A stretch of DNA of 64,000 nt from contig NW_002060947.1 in NCBI RefSeq assembly GCF_000150275.1, positions 2,717,740 through 2,781,739 on the forward strand, given 5' to 3'. The notes beneath the pieces were generated by a model. It was not told the origin of the DNA, made no database searches, and was given only the letters and a program-made list of their open reading frames with translations. Positions 24,440 to 37,839 of this stretch are shown one piece after another. Positions within the stretch are counted from its first letter, which is position 1; each line of letters starts with the position of its first letter. The position numbers and the translations under genes are program-made. This DNA comes from Trichoplax adhaerens. Taxonomy: Eukaryota; Placozoa; Uniplacotomia; Trichoplacea; Trichoplacidae.

Positions 24440-27326
24440 AAATTTGGTGATTTTATTTCACCGCTAGATAGTAATTTTTATTAACAGATCTACAATTAAT
24501 AGCTAAGTGGTCAGTTGAGATTATACATGGACTAGCATTAATTGAATTTTAAAAGTCTCCAACAAAATACAGCTCTAATAGATGAATTCTAAAGTTTCGA
24601 TTATCTGATCTTTTCGGTTATTGCATATGAGATTAATCACGTAGTAATACAAGTCTGTACAATACTGGTGATTATGTTGTTTGAAGTATGTTAAATCGAC
24701 TACTTTCGGTTTGACGGACAAACTGTTAGTGCTGGTATTCTGTATCAATTCTCTTTTGAACATATAAAGAGATACTAGATAATATTAAGTATTATTTTGA
24801 AGGAAAATTTTTGTGGATAGTTATGACTACCGTTTTGACTAAGTCACTCTTAGATATTAGTTTGATATCAGATTTAATAGATGATATAATTACAGCCATA
24901 TAAATTACTACTACTATTTTTATATGATACTGTACGTGTGTAAGCTCAATAAATATTTCAATTGCTAGATAATTCATAACTAGTTTTATAGAATGACTAA
25001 CGGTACCCTTGTAGAAGGCTACCAGGTTTTGACAAAAGTCTGCTAATATAACCCAGAAAAAGGACCATTTATAGCTATTTTCTCACGGTAACGGATCACT
25101 TCTGCAGAAGCGAAGTATGCAAACGTTTTAGCAAACAAAGTGACTACTACAGATCATTTTATTTGGTGTTACCAGTCTTAAAATTGTAAGGTTGTAAGTT
25201 CTGCATCCTTGCTTAATCAGCACTAACAATATATATATACAAGTGTGCCTTCTATATTTATCTTGTCTTATTAATTTAAATATTTCATATTTTAATTTTA
25301 TCGTACTGCACTATATCGTGGTCTGTTTAGAATATGGTATTTACGATTCAATTTGGAAGGAATTAATACAAGATTACATTTTTACTCTACCACTAGGCAT
25401 TTTGATAGATTGTATCTAAGGTTTTATATTCTACCAACTATTAAATATCTCAGTGAGTTAATAATCTGCATACATTACTCATATATATATATAGTGCAAA
25501 CGTCGTCTTCACCTCTAAGGCACTTTGATATGTAATGGTCACGTATAGCTAAATAGAATGCAAGGCTATCTTGCAAAATATCGCAAATTATCATTTATTT
25601 TATCATGCATACTATCACCTTACAATACAAAATTCTTAGCATCAATTATCCATAAAGTAATAATACGAAATAAGCTATACAATGTTGGAGTCTTCAATGA
25701 TTGTAACGATGCGTTGACTTTGCTAAAGCATATTCATAGTTTATTGTGCTAAGCTACTGTATATGTAATAAAACTATAAGTAATATTAATGACAGCCAAC
25801 GTTCGCATTTGATAATATAATTCTTAATGTTATCATATGATGTGGTAGGAAATTACATGTTATCCTACAGAGGAATTAAGTGGTGACGCTGTATTTAAAG
25901 CTTTATAGTACTTAACACCTTTACAAGACAAGCATCATTTCTAAAAAGTGAACGAAGACCGTAAAGTTATAGGACTGATACTATAAAATGATCGTAAATT
26001 TTGAAGGAGGTACTCAGAATAAAACATGACTAGCGAAAATGTTTAAGTTACTATAAAGCTACTAAAATTCTTTTCTGTAACGAAATTAAAGCTGGCAGCA
26101 GATAAATCAAATGAATTTTGGATATGATGATGAACTAAGATCGATTTTACAAGACATATAGCCTATCAGTAGTGTATCAAAAAGCTAAAGAAATTAAACA
26201 GTACAGCTTATAGAAGATTGAAAATATTTGTGCCTAACAGGCCATTAACGATTAACATCTAAAATAAAATTATTTTATTGTCTAATAAAATAGTGAAAAG
26301 AACTATAATACCAGATGATGTATTTATAGGGTACTAAGGGTTGTATAAATCGCTATTACTGTTAGTATACTTTCTATTAAATTTACTTAAAGTATAACTC
26401 ATTAGAATTGAAGAAAAAAATACTAGACTATTCGGTCAATTGATAAAGAATACGGGCAAATTTACTTTTTGGTGCTGTATTTTCTTTTTACTTATTGTAG
26501 CTAAGTCCATCCTGGCGTAACTGAGAGTAAAAGTAAATAGATTTAGATTTAGAAATTTTACGGCTTGTGGGAGATATCGAGTTAAACTATTTCGCTTGAG
26601 ATCAGCGGGAAGTATGAATGATATGAACAAAGTACTGTACGATTGCGTAATATATATATATACGTATAATTATAGGTAACTCATCTTTCATTACTATGAC
26701 AAAATCAAAATACAAATATTGTAAATGGTGTACTCTCACTTGCATAGTAATTACTTTATAAAAAAGTTAAATCTTTCATACGCTTATCATGATTAACAAG
26801 CTAAGGATTATAATTTGTACTGTATTGATCTTATTTTGTAACACCTTAAGATACTTAGAAGCTAATACTTTATAACATTCAGCCAAGATATTACAGAAAT
26901 TGGTAGATATCACAACTGTGCAACAGATCGAATTGATGACGTCGACGATTGCGCAGGAATTAAAAGAGTCAAATGCGATGCAAGCGATGAACTTATTGAT
27001 ATCGATAGTTCTTCCTCTTAAAATTCAGTGTTTTACACGCTCGTAATCATGTAGTCATGCCGTTTGATGTCAACAATAATGCAATGTTTAAGTACCTTTT
27101 GTGGATTGACTGGCTGGATAGCTTAGCTTAGAGCTAAAATGATCGTCATTTAAAAGTCAACGTCATTGAATTACTTATGTTAGATTTTTTATACCTAAAA
27201 TGACATGATAATAGAATAATGTAAGACAGAGTTGTTTAATTGATGTCGTAATGTACAGCAGTACTTAGAAATCTTGTATAAAACTAGGCTAAAATAAATC
27301 TACGCAATTTTTAACTAGTACTAAAG
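24440..27326. other. intergenic, TBCK to GPCR, with unassigned coding-like pieces
   Basis: The genes on either side are convergent, so this holds two 3' ends. Plus-strand pieces look like exon fragments: an ATG frame near 24992 (MTNGTLVEGYQ then GT), a short acceptor-to-donor piece at 25871-25907, an open piece from 26092, and the longer frame listed separately at 26866-27021. I could not join them in phase. Frames at 24575-24763, 24792-24977, 25353-25752 and 26436-26630 have no recognisable domain. Confidence 0.5.
26866..27021 (+). CDS. possible unassigned terminal exon
   Basis: An open stretch without ATG, bounded by a stop upstream, that contains an acceptor-like CAG at about 26880-26882 and ends with TAA at 27019-27021. 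Downstream of the acceptor it encodes about 45 residues with balanced composition, including three cysteines, an acidic DRIDDVDDC segment and the tail DELIDIDSSSS. This is unlike the Ile/Tyr/Lys-rich chance frames around it. I do not recognise the family and could not find in-phase upstream exons with confidence. It may be the end of a small gene, an alternative 3' exon, or a relic. Confidence 0.3.
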   Translation, partial: YFITFSQDITEIGRYHNCATDRIDDVDDCAGIKRVKCDASDELIDIDSSSS

Positions 27327-28550
27327 TTAGTTTCTTACCGCTGAGAGATACTCGAGAGATTCTTGAATCCTTACTACCTTTTGTCGAGGTAGTTTATCGA
27401 GTTGACCGTCTTTTTGTTCATTATTACCCCGACTATCTAGACGTCTATGATTTTGATAATTTTCTTGATTTCCGCTATTTTCGAAATTACCGATAGATGA
27501 TACATTTATTTCTCTGGTATGTGCCGATTTTCCTTCATGAACAGAAAAGACTGTTCCCTGTCCAGTTTGCAAACGATGTCTAAAGACTTCTTCCCTACCA
27601 ATGCATTGATAAAAGTAACGTAGCAACTCCATTTTCATTGGTACGTTAAAATAGCTATACATGACAGGATGTATTAAGGGATATGAATACGCTAAGAAAC
27701 GAAATATTAATGCATACGTAACCAAAGGAACAAAACTTATGTCGGATGAAGGTACTAATGCAATAACTAAGGAAGCAACAATTGATAATACAGCAAATGG
27801 CAACCACATGATAACGAATACACCAATCAATACGACCATTTGGATGATGGCTTTATAGTTTCTGTTGACCTTCTTCTTTATAGTTTTACTGTCTTTACCA
27901 GCATACAGCTCTTTAGTGTGTGATTTAATTACAAAAAAAATTCTGGTATAGACGATGATAACAACACTTAAAGGTATGAAAAATAGGACAGCCGAGGTGG
28001 CAGTTGCAGAAATAGCGTCGGCTAAAGCAAGACTTTGACCGAATTCGTAATCGTACGTGCAATTTTCAAGATTAATTTTTCGATAAGTAACTAATGTCAA
28101 GATCGATACAACCGGCAATATCCAAATTAACGTTAACATGATGCCAGTTGTTTTTCTGGTAACCAGCCGTTTGTAATTGTACGGATACATTACAAAAATG
28201 TAGCGATCAGCACTTATCAAGCATAGATGGAGGTTAAAATTAGCCATAAAGAATATATTACCGGAGGGAGAAAAAGTACAGATTATTGCATAGACTGATC
28301 GAGGTATATTGGGAAAATAATTAATAAATTCAACTAATATACTGTTCCATATAGCAAATAAGATACAGATTACGAAAGAGCTGCAAAAAATTGTGTAGGT
28401 TTGCCCTTTTAATCGATGACGTGAAGCGATTATCAATGCTAAAATTGCGGCATTAGTTGCGATGGTTAAAATGCCGATAATAAACCAAATTGCTTGTGAT
28501 ACAGGTACCGGAATGGATGGTAACACTATGGGCGCTGAAGAGTTGGACAT
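27327..28550 (-). CDS. class A (rhodopsin-family) GPCR, orphan, single exon
   Basis: An intronless 407-aa seven-helix receptor. The short N terminus has an N-glycosylation site (NSS). Helix 1 is about residues 18-42. A conserved disulfide is expected between Cys before helix 3 (AIICTFS) and Cys in loop 2 (LENCTYD). Helix 3 ends SADRYIFVMYPY, a full DRY motif. Helix 6 has MWLPFAV for the CWxP motif. Helix 7 ends HPVMYSY, with His replacing Asn of NPxxY. In helix 2 the usual Asp (2.50) seems absent (segment FVICILFAIWN), so the sodium site is probably lost. A Cys after helix 8 (FYQC) could be palmitoylated; the tail is about 90 polar residues. The ligand cannot be told from sequence; aminergic, peptide or lineage-specific are all open. 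Confidence 0.9.
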   Translation of the reverse strand: MSNSSAPIVLPSIPVPVSQAIWFIIGILTIATNAAILALIIASRHRLKGQTYTIFCSSFVICILFAIWNSILVEFINYFPNIPRSVYAIICTFSPSGNIFFMANFNLHLCLISADRYIFVMYPYNYKRLVTRKTTGIMLTLIWILPVVSILTLVTYRKINLENCTYDYEFGQSLALADAISATATSAVLFFIPLSVVIIVYTRIFFVIKSHTKELYAGKDSKTIKKKVNRNYKAIIQMVVLIGVFVIMWLPFAVLSIVASLVIALVPSSDISFVPLVTYALIFRFLAYSYPLIHPVMYSYFNVPMKMELLRYFYQCIGREEVFRHRLQTGQGTVFSVHEGKSAHTREINVSSIGNFENSGNQENYQNHRRLDSRGNNEQKDGQLDKLPRQKVVRIQESLEYLSAVRN

Positions 28551-31500
28551 GATAATTCAATCGGGAAGAAGCTATTTAGAATGATTGACTGTAATATCTT
28601 GTTGATTTCTAGAAATAAAGTTTAAAATCTGCCAAGGAGTAAACTGTTTCTTGTAGACAAAAGAGTATTACCTTGATTATTAATACATCTACTGCTTAAA
28701 ATAGACTATCAACACCTTTTTTCGATGGTTAATATAATCCTTAAACTTGGTCTTCAGGTGTCAGTAACGATCAATAGAATTAAAATGTTTCTTTTTTAAT
28801 TTACGATACAGTGATAAATGATATTAATAAGGAGATCTTTAATTTCTGGTCTTCAGAGATTGTACGCGTATTATTGGGATGGAACAGTCTAATAATGTGA
28901 ATTAAATGTAACCAAAGAGTATATCAGACGTTGTAAAATATGAATTAACAGAGCTCTTTGCGCAAATACAGCAGTCAGTATATTGTAGAAGAGGATCTCT
29001 TACTAGCCAAGAGAATCAGCTATTTGCTGGGTACTGACCATATCGATTGTAGAATTTCTTGATTGATTTCGTTTATGATTCACCTAAATAAACAATATAA
29101 AATGAACGAATAACAAACATCAGCCACTACTTACTCGAAACATTATAGCAAAATCATTCGTTACTGATTTTAAAATTAAGTACCAAGCGAGTTTTCGATG
29201 TTGAAGTATCACTTTCTAGATTAAATTGCTGTTGCATGTTACTACTTTATAGAAACCTTACACGAGAATACTACATTACTGACGCGTACATTTTAATAAC
29301 CTGGTAATAAAATAATTATAAACTAGAATAATTTACAGTATACATTAAAGATGGCTGATTTGGTAAGCTTAGCCAAGTAAGAAATAATTAATAAGGAATT
29401 ACAACGCAGTATGATTTAATTAGAAATCTGCCAATGAATATTTAGAAAACAAAAAGTTCACAACTATGCAGACCTCTTAAACTGCACACGACTAATTAAA
29501 TAATGCTTAATCAACGATAGTTAGTGTAGCATATTCTCTATTGGCAAGACGATAATTGAATTTAAATTAGTCCATGTATTACTGGAAAGCACAGTATCAT
29601 ATTTTACAGACGATCAAGTCTATTTTAAGTATAAATCAAAGCATATTAACCAATTCACTTCAATGCAAAGTAGATCTGATAGATTAATAGATAAAATAGA
29701 TCAAGCAAGATTAGGACTGTCTAAATTAGACAATGTATAGGGAATTAATAAATCAGAAATGAAGGAAAGACAAATAAATAAAATTGTAGGATGGAAGTAA
29801 ATGAAGAAAATATCCATGAGTACAATAAAAAAATCTACCTATTATTGTTTCTTTTACATGTATTTAATCAGTAGAAAGCGATGATTAAATTGATGAGTGT
29901 ATTCAATATGATGAGATTAAACTTATTTCTGTTACCTGGCGGCCATCAGAATTTACTGAAACTTTAAAGTAACTTAACTACTTTATGTAGTAATATGTTT
30001 TGGCTGAAGATTACTAATATGATCACCTGAGAAATTGAAATGAGAGACTGTTGCGATACATCCTTTTACGAAATATCTCAATAGAAAATACATGGAAATT
30101 TGGAACAGAAAAGCCGTTAAGTTAAGGCTGGAAAGTTTGAAATAATAAAATACATGAAGTCATAATTGTTCTGGTCAACATATTCGTCGAATAACAAATA
30201 ATAACCCTGCTCTATTTGATAATATGTGCCGAGAATGATTATCAGCTATCGGAGGGTAACTAACTTTTAACTGTGAATACGGTAGTGATAGATTTGCTAA
30301 AGTCTAGCTGGCACTTTTGTTCGGAAGGAATTCAATATTTATTTGTACTCATTTAGCTATACTTGTACATGTAAAGATCGATCAAACAGAATATAATAAA
30401 GTGAATAAGATTTAAAAATACCTGTGCGTAAATAAGATAGACAAGCTGCATTATTTATTTACCGTCTACTGTACTACTGACGCACGATAAGGTACAGAAC
30501 TAAATTAAAAGTGAGTCTTTCACAAAGTTAAACTGCATTATTAGAGAAGTTCGTGGGGTTTTGTTATTTTATTTCATTATATATTTATGAGTTATCTTAT
30601 TATGGATAAAATTTTGTAATTTCTTGATCTGTTAGCTAATTAATAATTAGTATTTCAGAGAAATTTTTTACAAAAACGGAACATTCATGAAAGCTTGAGA
30701 ATAATTATAATACAGACGGTTACCTAAAAAAGTTATTACAATTTAGGTGGTGCCAGTTAATGACGTAAAAGGAATATTTCCCTATAATTAATTTTCTAAA
30801 GTTGTATTGAATGTCACTAAAGTACTGCAGTAATAGGGATAGGTGTCAAGCATGCATGTCAGACCGCTTACTAAGTGATGTATTGAATTAATCACAAGAA
30901 AGTCGAAAAAATTGATTATATTGTAATAGAGTCAAAAGTAAAAAACATGACCCCATTTCAAGTATATGATCATCGAAATGGTTGTATGTCATCTAAATGA
31001 GTCTATCCAATAAAACTGACTATGTAATCCGATTGCGTGAGAAAAATAAAATTCGATCATCTTTGTAAAAATTTCAACGTCTTTCAGAAAATAGAAGTAG
31101 ATGCACGCTGAGGTAGCTACATAAGTCAATGAATCAGTTCATCATCAATTTAGATAGCGAAAAGAATGGCTGCTCGTGTACAATTTTAATGCCCTTGTAG
31201 TAAAGGAATCGAGTTGGCAACCGAAAAAATTTCACTTACGAATGAATCGGTGACTTCAGCAGCTTAATACGATAGATATTAAATTGATCCAATTTTTCAG
31301 TGTCAGTAAAAGTTAAAGTCAAGGTTTGTAACTGAACGCAAATTGATGGTTACTTGCTTTATAAGAAAGAAATTGATGTTAAAAATTAATTTGTAAGTAA
31401 ATTAGTGTAAGCCGTTTGATGATTATTGTACGAGTATACATCGTGCAATGTATTAGCGTAACTTAAACATGACAATCGCTCATTTGTCATAAAAATATAA

Positions 31501-34500
31501 AGGACAGAAAATATGTAAACATTGCATTGTTAATCAAATTTATTTTTGATTACTTTGCAAGTAAAATAGTGACCGTCCGACTATTGTCAATAGATCAAAA
31601 ATAATAGTTTTACTATACAAAGATCACCTAGCTACGTCGTTAAACTAAATTCTTCCTACTGTGCTGAATAATTCAGATACAAAGTAACGAGTTGTTTATT
31701 GTAATTTAATACAAGCTACCAACAGTCACCATTTAGAGAAAAGTTATTAAAACGATCGGTGATAAAAATAGCACAAACAAACAATCGTACTGATACTATC
31801 CACTGTGCTATGTTTAAATCATATGAGTACTTCTAAGTTCGTAAAAGTCGTACGCTGTTAAGGTAAACTAAGTGTATATTTTTCAATGTTGATCAGTAGT
31901 TTTATAGATGACTGAGAAAGTAAGAGAGGGAGAGATTAAACTTGCCTACCTCATTTTCGTAAATTACAGCAGAAGAAAGGCAGAATGTTATTTTTAATAT
32001 CTAGTTATGGTTCTTTAAGAACACGATGAAGCGAATAACGAAATTTGAGCTCATTAAATATTCACATTCAATAATGATGACTAATTATTATTACCACTAT
32101 GATAGATCTGAGAGATTACTGCAATTTAGATCGAAATAATGCAACAATATAGCCTTTATATCATGACGAGTGCTTTTATGGAGGCTCAATCGGCGAATTT
32201 AATAGAAATAGTAAACAATATCGAAATAAGAGGATGATTGAACTGAGCTGGAATAAAACTTAATTAAATGGAATACTACGTTACTCCACCCTATTACTAA
32301 TTTAGTAACACAGTACACAATAAAAATAATTTGAATAAGAGTTTAATACTGTTGTCAAGGTATGGTACCAGTAGCGTTGCGTTTTGTATAATTAGTGTTG
32401 CTTGCCCTAGGCCATGTGCATTATTGATTCTTAGTGTCAGTATTGCCAGAAAATATTTAATTCATCACTTGTTAAAATCTAATAATTCATATAGGCGTCA
32501 CATAACATCCAAATTTAATACTTTTTAAGACGGAATTGATATCGATACATTTGACAATGAGATACTTAACACGCTTATAGAGATAGGCTAAAACCGATGT
32601 TTATTACATAGCATGTTTTTAGCGAATATGCAACAATCCCTGCTTTTTTTTCTACTCATTTTCTTGCAAGAGATCTTATTAGGCTTAATTGGTAACAAAC
32701 GTATCACGATAGGCAAAATTATTCTTAAGGATCATTTGTTAAGTCCCTCAACTAATAAAAAGTGTGATACTTGATGCAAGCTTTGAAAAAACCTATGAAG
32801 TCCTAGCCATATCGATTATGTATATTTTTCGAAAGACGATACTAGATCATAAATATGTGCGTAAAGACAAAAAAACACCTTAGATAATTTTAATAAATAA
32901 AAAATATTCATGGGATCGCCTTTCTACAGATAGGCTATTGCCGTGTTCTACTACAAATTATTTAATTCTTGATCTATTGCAATTAGTACTAATTGATATC
33001 AAAGGTTACAAAGATGCATTTAGCAGTATCTGTTACTAAATAATCAGTAGTATTTTTTCCAAACTGACTCTAACGGATGAGTTTTCATGATAAATGCTGT
33101 TATATGATCAAGATAGATGATCATGAGCATACTCAGCAATTACTAAATGATATTTGAACTCTGATTCGTAAGGTACTTGTTTTAAATCTCGTACGCATAT
33201 ACAATTTGTAGTAGTTCATCTTATGTTATTACGGATGGCGAACCCCAGGTAAAGATTACAGTAGCAAGAGTTTACTGCTGTTTGAATTACTTCTATAAGA
33301 AGGAAATTTTAATCTGCTGTGTAATAAACATGACCTATCTTTTCATTCTCTAAAGAAGTTTAATATGTTTTGTTGATGGCATATGGAAAGATAAGATATG
33401 GTTACTGTAGTGATTACATTCACAATTAATATCGATTTCCCTGAAACAATATTATACTGGCAAAAAACACTTTGATCAGTTCTAGGAATGGTTTTCCACC
33501 ATAATAATAAGCCTATATTGAAATATCAGAATCAGTACATGATTGATTTCTTGGTTTTCTTTTTTAACAATCTTCTATGTTAAGAAACAAAGCAAAACAT
33601 AAATGGTTGTGAATGAGCATCAACAAATAAATGCTAGAATAATAGATTATTACTTAAAATGACTACTTATAACTTGTATTTGCAACACCAATATCCGCAT
33701 GATTATAAGAATGACAGTACGATATTATTCTTAGAATCGCACCCATATTGTTCTGCACGTACTGTGGCCTCTATCAATAAATTATTTATATCTTTTCTCG
33801 CAATAAATAATATATACGTACTGTATATGTATATGCACTGTACTGTATATCTTAATGGGAGAGACGGAATAATATTTCGAGTGAGGTACAGTATTAGAGA
33901 TACTAATTGAAGGCAAAATACTCGATTTCTCAGCAACGTTGTGCTGCTTTATTTTTCTCTGCTTGTAGTATTAACAATAGCTTGCAAATATGAAATAACT
34001 CGTAGATTGATTTCGTAACTTATTCTGCGTAGCGTATTAAGTACAAAAAAAAAATGCTGCTTACAATTGTTCTTATGCCATTATATTGCTGGCCTATCGG
34101 GACGAATATTAATTGTATCTAATAAATATCCTATGCTCCTTTGTTTACCATGTAGTATATTTAGTAAACAGGTTTTTTTATTGCAATTTTATTTTTGCAT
34201 AGCGCAACATACGATTACAAAACTCATACGGCTGAATTTCGATTTAATAATAACCATCGATAATGATAGTCTTAAATCACTGTAGATTAATATTAAGACA
34301 GGCTCTTATTCATTTCTTAATTTACTACTGGAATAGTATGTGACCTATTGTATTCCTTTAGTTTCATGCTTGAGCTGCTGTAAGCAATGACTATAAAGAC
34401 ATCAGATCTTAAATCCTTTCAAAGTAAGTACTATACTATAATTAATATTAATTGCGTTAAAAACTTAAACATTGAGATTCTAAATTTCTGTTTTAGTACG

Positions 34501-37500
34501 TGGAATAATATCTTAATTTGGGCAAAATCTGTACGAATTTGAAATACTGTCAGTGCCTACTTCTAATGTCAAAATTTTAAAGACTATAGAATTTCTAGAG
34601 CTTAATATAGATTTTAAGCTGTTGATATAACCATGATATAGTAATACTATATGTTGCATTGGTTACTTTAGCTGTAATTACAGACTACTAAAAAAGAGGC
34701 GTCGGTTTTTGATAGCTCCATCTTTTTGCACATGTTTATAACGTTGAAGTAAATCACGTAGTTTAATTAAAACAATAACTACAACACAATCAGCATTTGT
34801 GAATTTAAATTACTATAAGTTAATTGCATAACCTAATTTTGCAATGACCGTATGCTGTAGAAAATCACTATACGAATAAGAATTATTCTGTATCGCTGTT
34901 GTTATGAATAGGTGGTCGAAATTCGATTATAGAGTTTTATAAACAAGGTATATTTAGAACATAGTTTAGTAACACACGAACATCAAATGCTCGATTATAT
35001 TTATATAGGAGCTATCTAATTGATTATATGACAGATATTAAATGGATACTTCATAATACACGTATATAGATTTGGATTGATCTAATATTCCAGTACAATT
35101 TTTAACTACTACTTCAGAATTGCTTTCTGCATATATTTAAATACACCTAAGCTTACTGCTGTAGTCAAGAACTAAACACATCGTAGACGAGTATTGTGTT
35201 GCATTGCATTGCATGTTCAAGACATCAATTCTTCTAAAATGTGCTGTCATATTAGTGTACTGCAAAAGAGCGTCGATTTCGTTAAAACAGGGAAGTTTCT
35301 GTTTTCATCCCTGTACAATAAATGTGTTTATGTGTACAACGTAAAGTTGTAAAAGTACCTATTCCGCAATGCACTAATTCTGAAAAGTATGCTCAGTCAT
35401 ATTTCTATAAAACTATCATTTGTATCAACGTAAGATAACGACACAGGTAAGTAGCAAATTATACGCATTACTTTTTTCTAAATTTATACATGTACGGTAA
35501 ATCATTCCTTTCGTATCATTTCAATTACAGAGAAGAATCTTATCTGAAGTAATATTGAAATTTGTCTAGTATGAATCTTTGGTCACTCTGATATAAGTTC
35601 AGGTTTGCATGAAAGATCATCGCACGTCACAAAATAATAATGAATAGGTTAATGCAGTATACAGATTATAAAATGTACTTCGATCACATTTTAGAAATAT
35701 TGTTACGCTACCTTTGCTTATCACATACGGCTGATAAATCAAGAAATATTTATGCAGTGAAGAACCGGAAAATAGGTTGTGTGTGTAAGTGCTTTCAGCT
35801 TGCTTAAAATGGAACAAATAAAGTACATTGGTGATAATGCTACAAAGACAGATAGTGATTTATGGCGAACGAATTAAAGATAGTCATTTAATATTATGTA
35901 AGACATCACCAGACAAGATATATATATATAATAGTAAATGTTTTTCTGGTACTCGTTTACTCCAATTTATATTAAAGCTATAATAACCTCATAGTGAGAT
36001 ATCTAATAGAAATTGTGTCTACGAGAGAGTTAAAGTAAAAAATAGTTATTCATTATGAGGGTTATGAGGTCACTGTTTCACTGAAGTAATAAACTATAAT
36101 CCTTTTGATACAAAATCGGTAGTGTAATGAAATTTAATTTTGGACATGTCAGAAGATACTTTTATTATAACGCACTAAGTTTTTATTATTTGTTGGGCTT
36201 TCTAATATAGTTCTTTAAGTTAATGTAGCATTCGATGGAAAATATTAGCTGTTTTGACGTACGTATAACTAAAGTGATTATTTAATATTTACGGTTATAG
36301 TATTCGTTAGCGAGAATTAGTTGCAGTTAATCATCAAATTATCCTTGAAATGTGGTCTAAGAAAGGGTTACTTACTTGAAGTTGAGCCAGTACTTTGCCG
36401 ACAGAAATCTTATCGCGTATTGATTTAACTCTGGCAATTTTTTCCAAGCTAGTACGTTGAATAAGGCTAGCTGTAGCTTACTTATGAATTGCACGAGCTT
36501 ATTGAAATGCCAAGAGGTTAGTTAAAATAATCGGTTCCTGCAATGGAAAATGCAAAGTTTATATACAAGTTTTTTTAACTACTCGCATCATAATAACAGA
36601 TCCGCAGCTGTTAATGCTATATATCATTAATGAGATTATTTTTCTATTTAAAATGAAATTTTATAAATGTTGATCAGTCTAAATGACTCACTTTCTTTCT
36701 GTTCGTTATTGTCATTTCATCGTTTACTACTGTTTAATAATTTATTATGAAATAGATGTAACAAAGTTTCAATTAGACTGTTACATATTTAGTGCTGATG
36801 TTGTTATAAATATTTAACTTATTCAACTACTAATCGTGACAACACTTGTCTTTATTTAGTTATTTTATCGATAAGATCATAGAGTATTGTCTTTACGATT
36901 GTGCACATAAAATTTTACTTTCAGTAACATCAAGTTTTCAAGTGAATCATCAATACAATAAACTATAGATTATTGTATTACATTATATGGGATATAAATC
37001 ATCAATTAACTCTTTCTTCTGCTAGCGTCTTAAATAAGAATATTATTTTTTTAACTTTACTTTCATTCCGATTTATCTTTCGGTCTCCGATTACTTATTA
37101 CACTACTAACTATTACTGCACTGAACTATTGCGTACGTAGAATCATAAAAGAGACTTAAATTCGGTACGTTTTATTATATACGGTAGTGTACGGCTACAT
37201 GTACTGATATAATGGGAGTGATATATAAAAACGAAAGCTTATGAAATATATCATTTATAAAACAGCTTTGCATGGTAGCTAAGCAAAAATCTCACGTTCT
37301 TAGTAATATTAATTCAGCATATACGAAAGCTGACATACAGTATTGTGACTTCTAATAAAGATATTTATGATCGATCAAATTGCTCATTGGTTATACTCTG
37401 AGAAATTAAAATAAATTAATATTGCACTATAGGCTACAGAAAATTTTCACTCATTCATCGAAATTTATGTCGAGTTATAAATTGTTATAGAGTTACCGAG

Positions 37501-37816
37501 ATAATTTATATTTCCAGCTCGCGATTGCAGTACTAAAAGGACAAATCTAATAAAATAAGCAGCTTCAAGCTTATGGTAGTGTACGAACAACGTACTGAAA
37601 TTGTTATAGTAACATTATATACGAATACAACAGCTGTTATGTATAAGTCGTTTCATCTTTAGTGATATAATCAATGGTCTAGTAATATCTAGATAAAATA
37701 CTAAATAGTTTATTATGTAATCGCGTGTCTGTATATCTGCATTTTAAGTGTTTTAACATGAATCAGTTCAAACCAGGGACTACTCAATCAAAGATTGTTT
37801 CCCCTGCCCTAGAAAG

Positions 37817-37839
37817 AGAAGAAGGGAGTCCCTTCTTCT
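37817..37839. repeat. perfect 11-bp inverted repeat, 1-bp centre
   Basis: The arms AGAAGAAGGGA and TCCCTTCTTCT are exact reverse complements around one G. It sits in a locally GC-richer patch (about 37760-37870) inside the gene-poor stretch. Perhaps a mobile-element remnant or binding site; function unknown. Confidence 0.85.

Noticed and set aside
32331..32528. Frame containing VACPRPCALLILSVSIA, resembling the CPC motif of metal P-type ATPases
   Set aside because: The motif is interrupted, the following TGES/DKTG regions are absent, and no flanking exons fit. Probably coincidence, at most a relic.
35213..35344. 43-codon ATG frame with a hydrophobic start and several Cys, like a small secreted peptide
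   Set aside because: Another frame over the same bases is open for even longer, so openness is not evidence here; no homology or cleavage pattern recognised.
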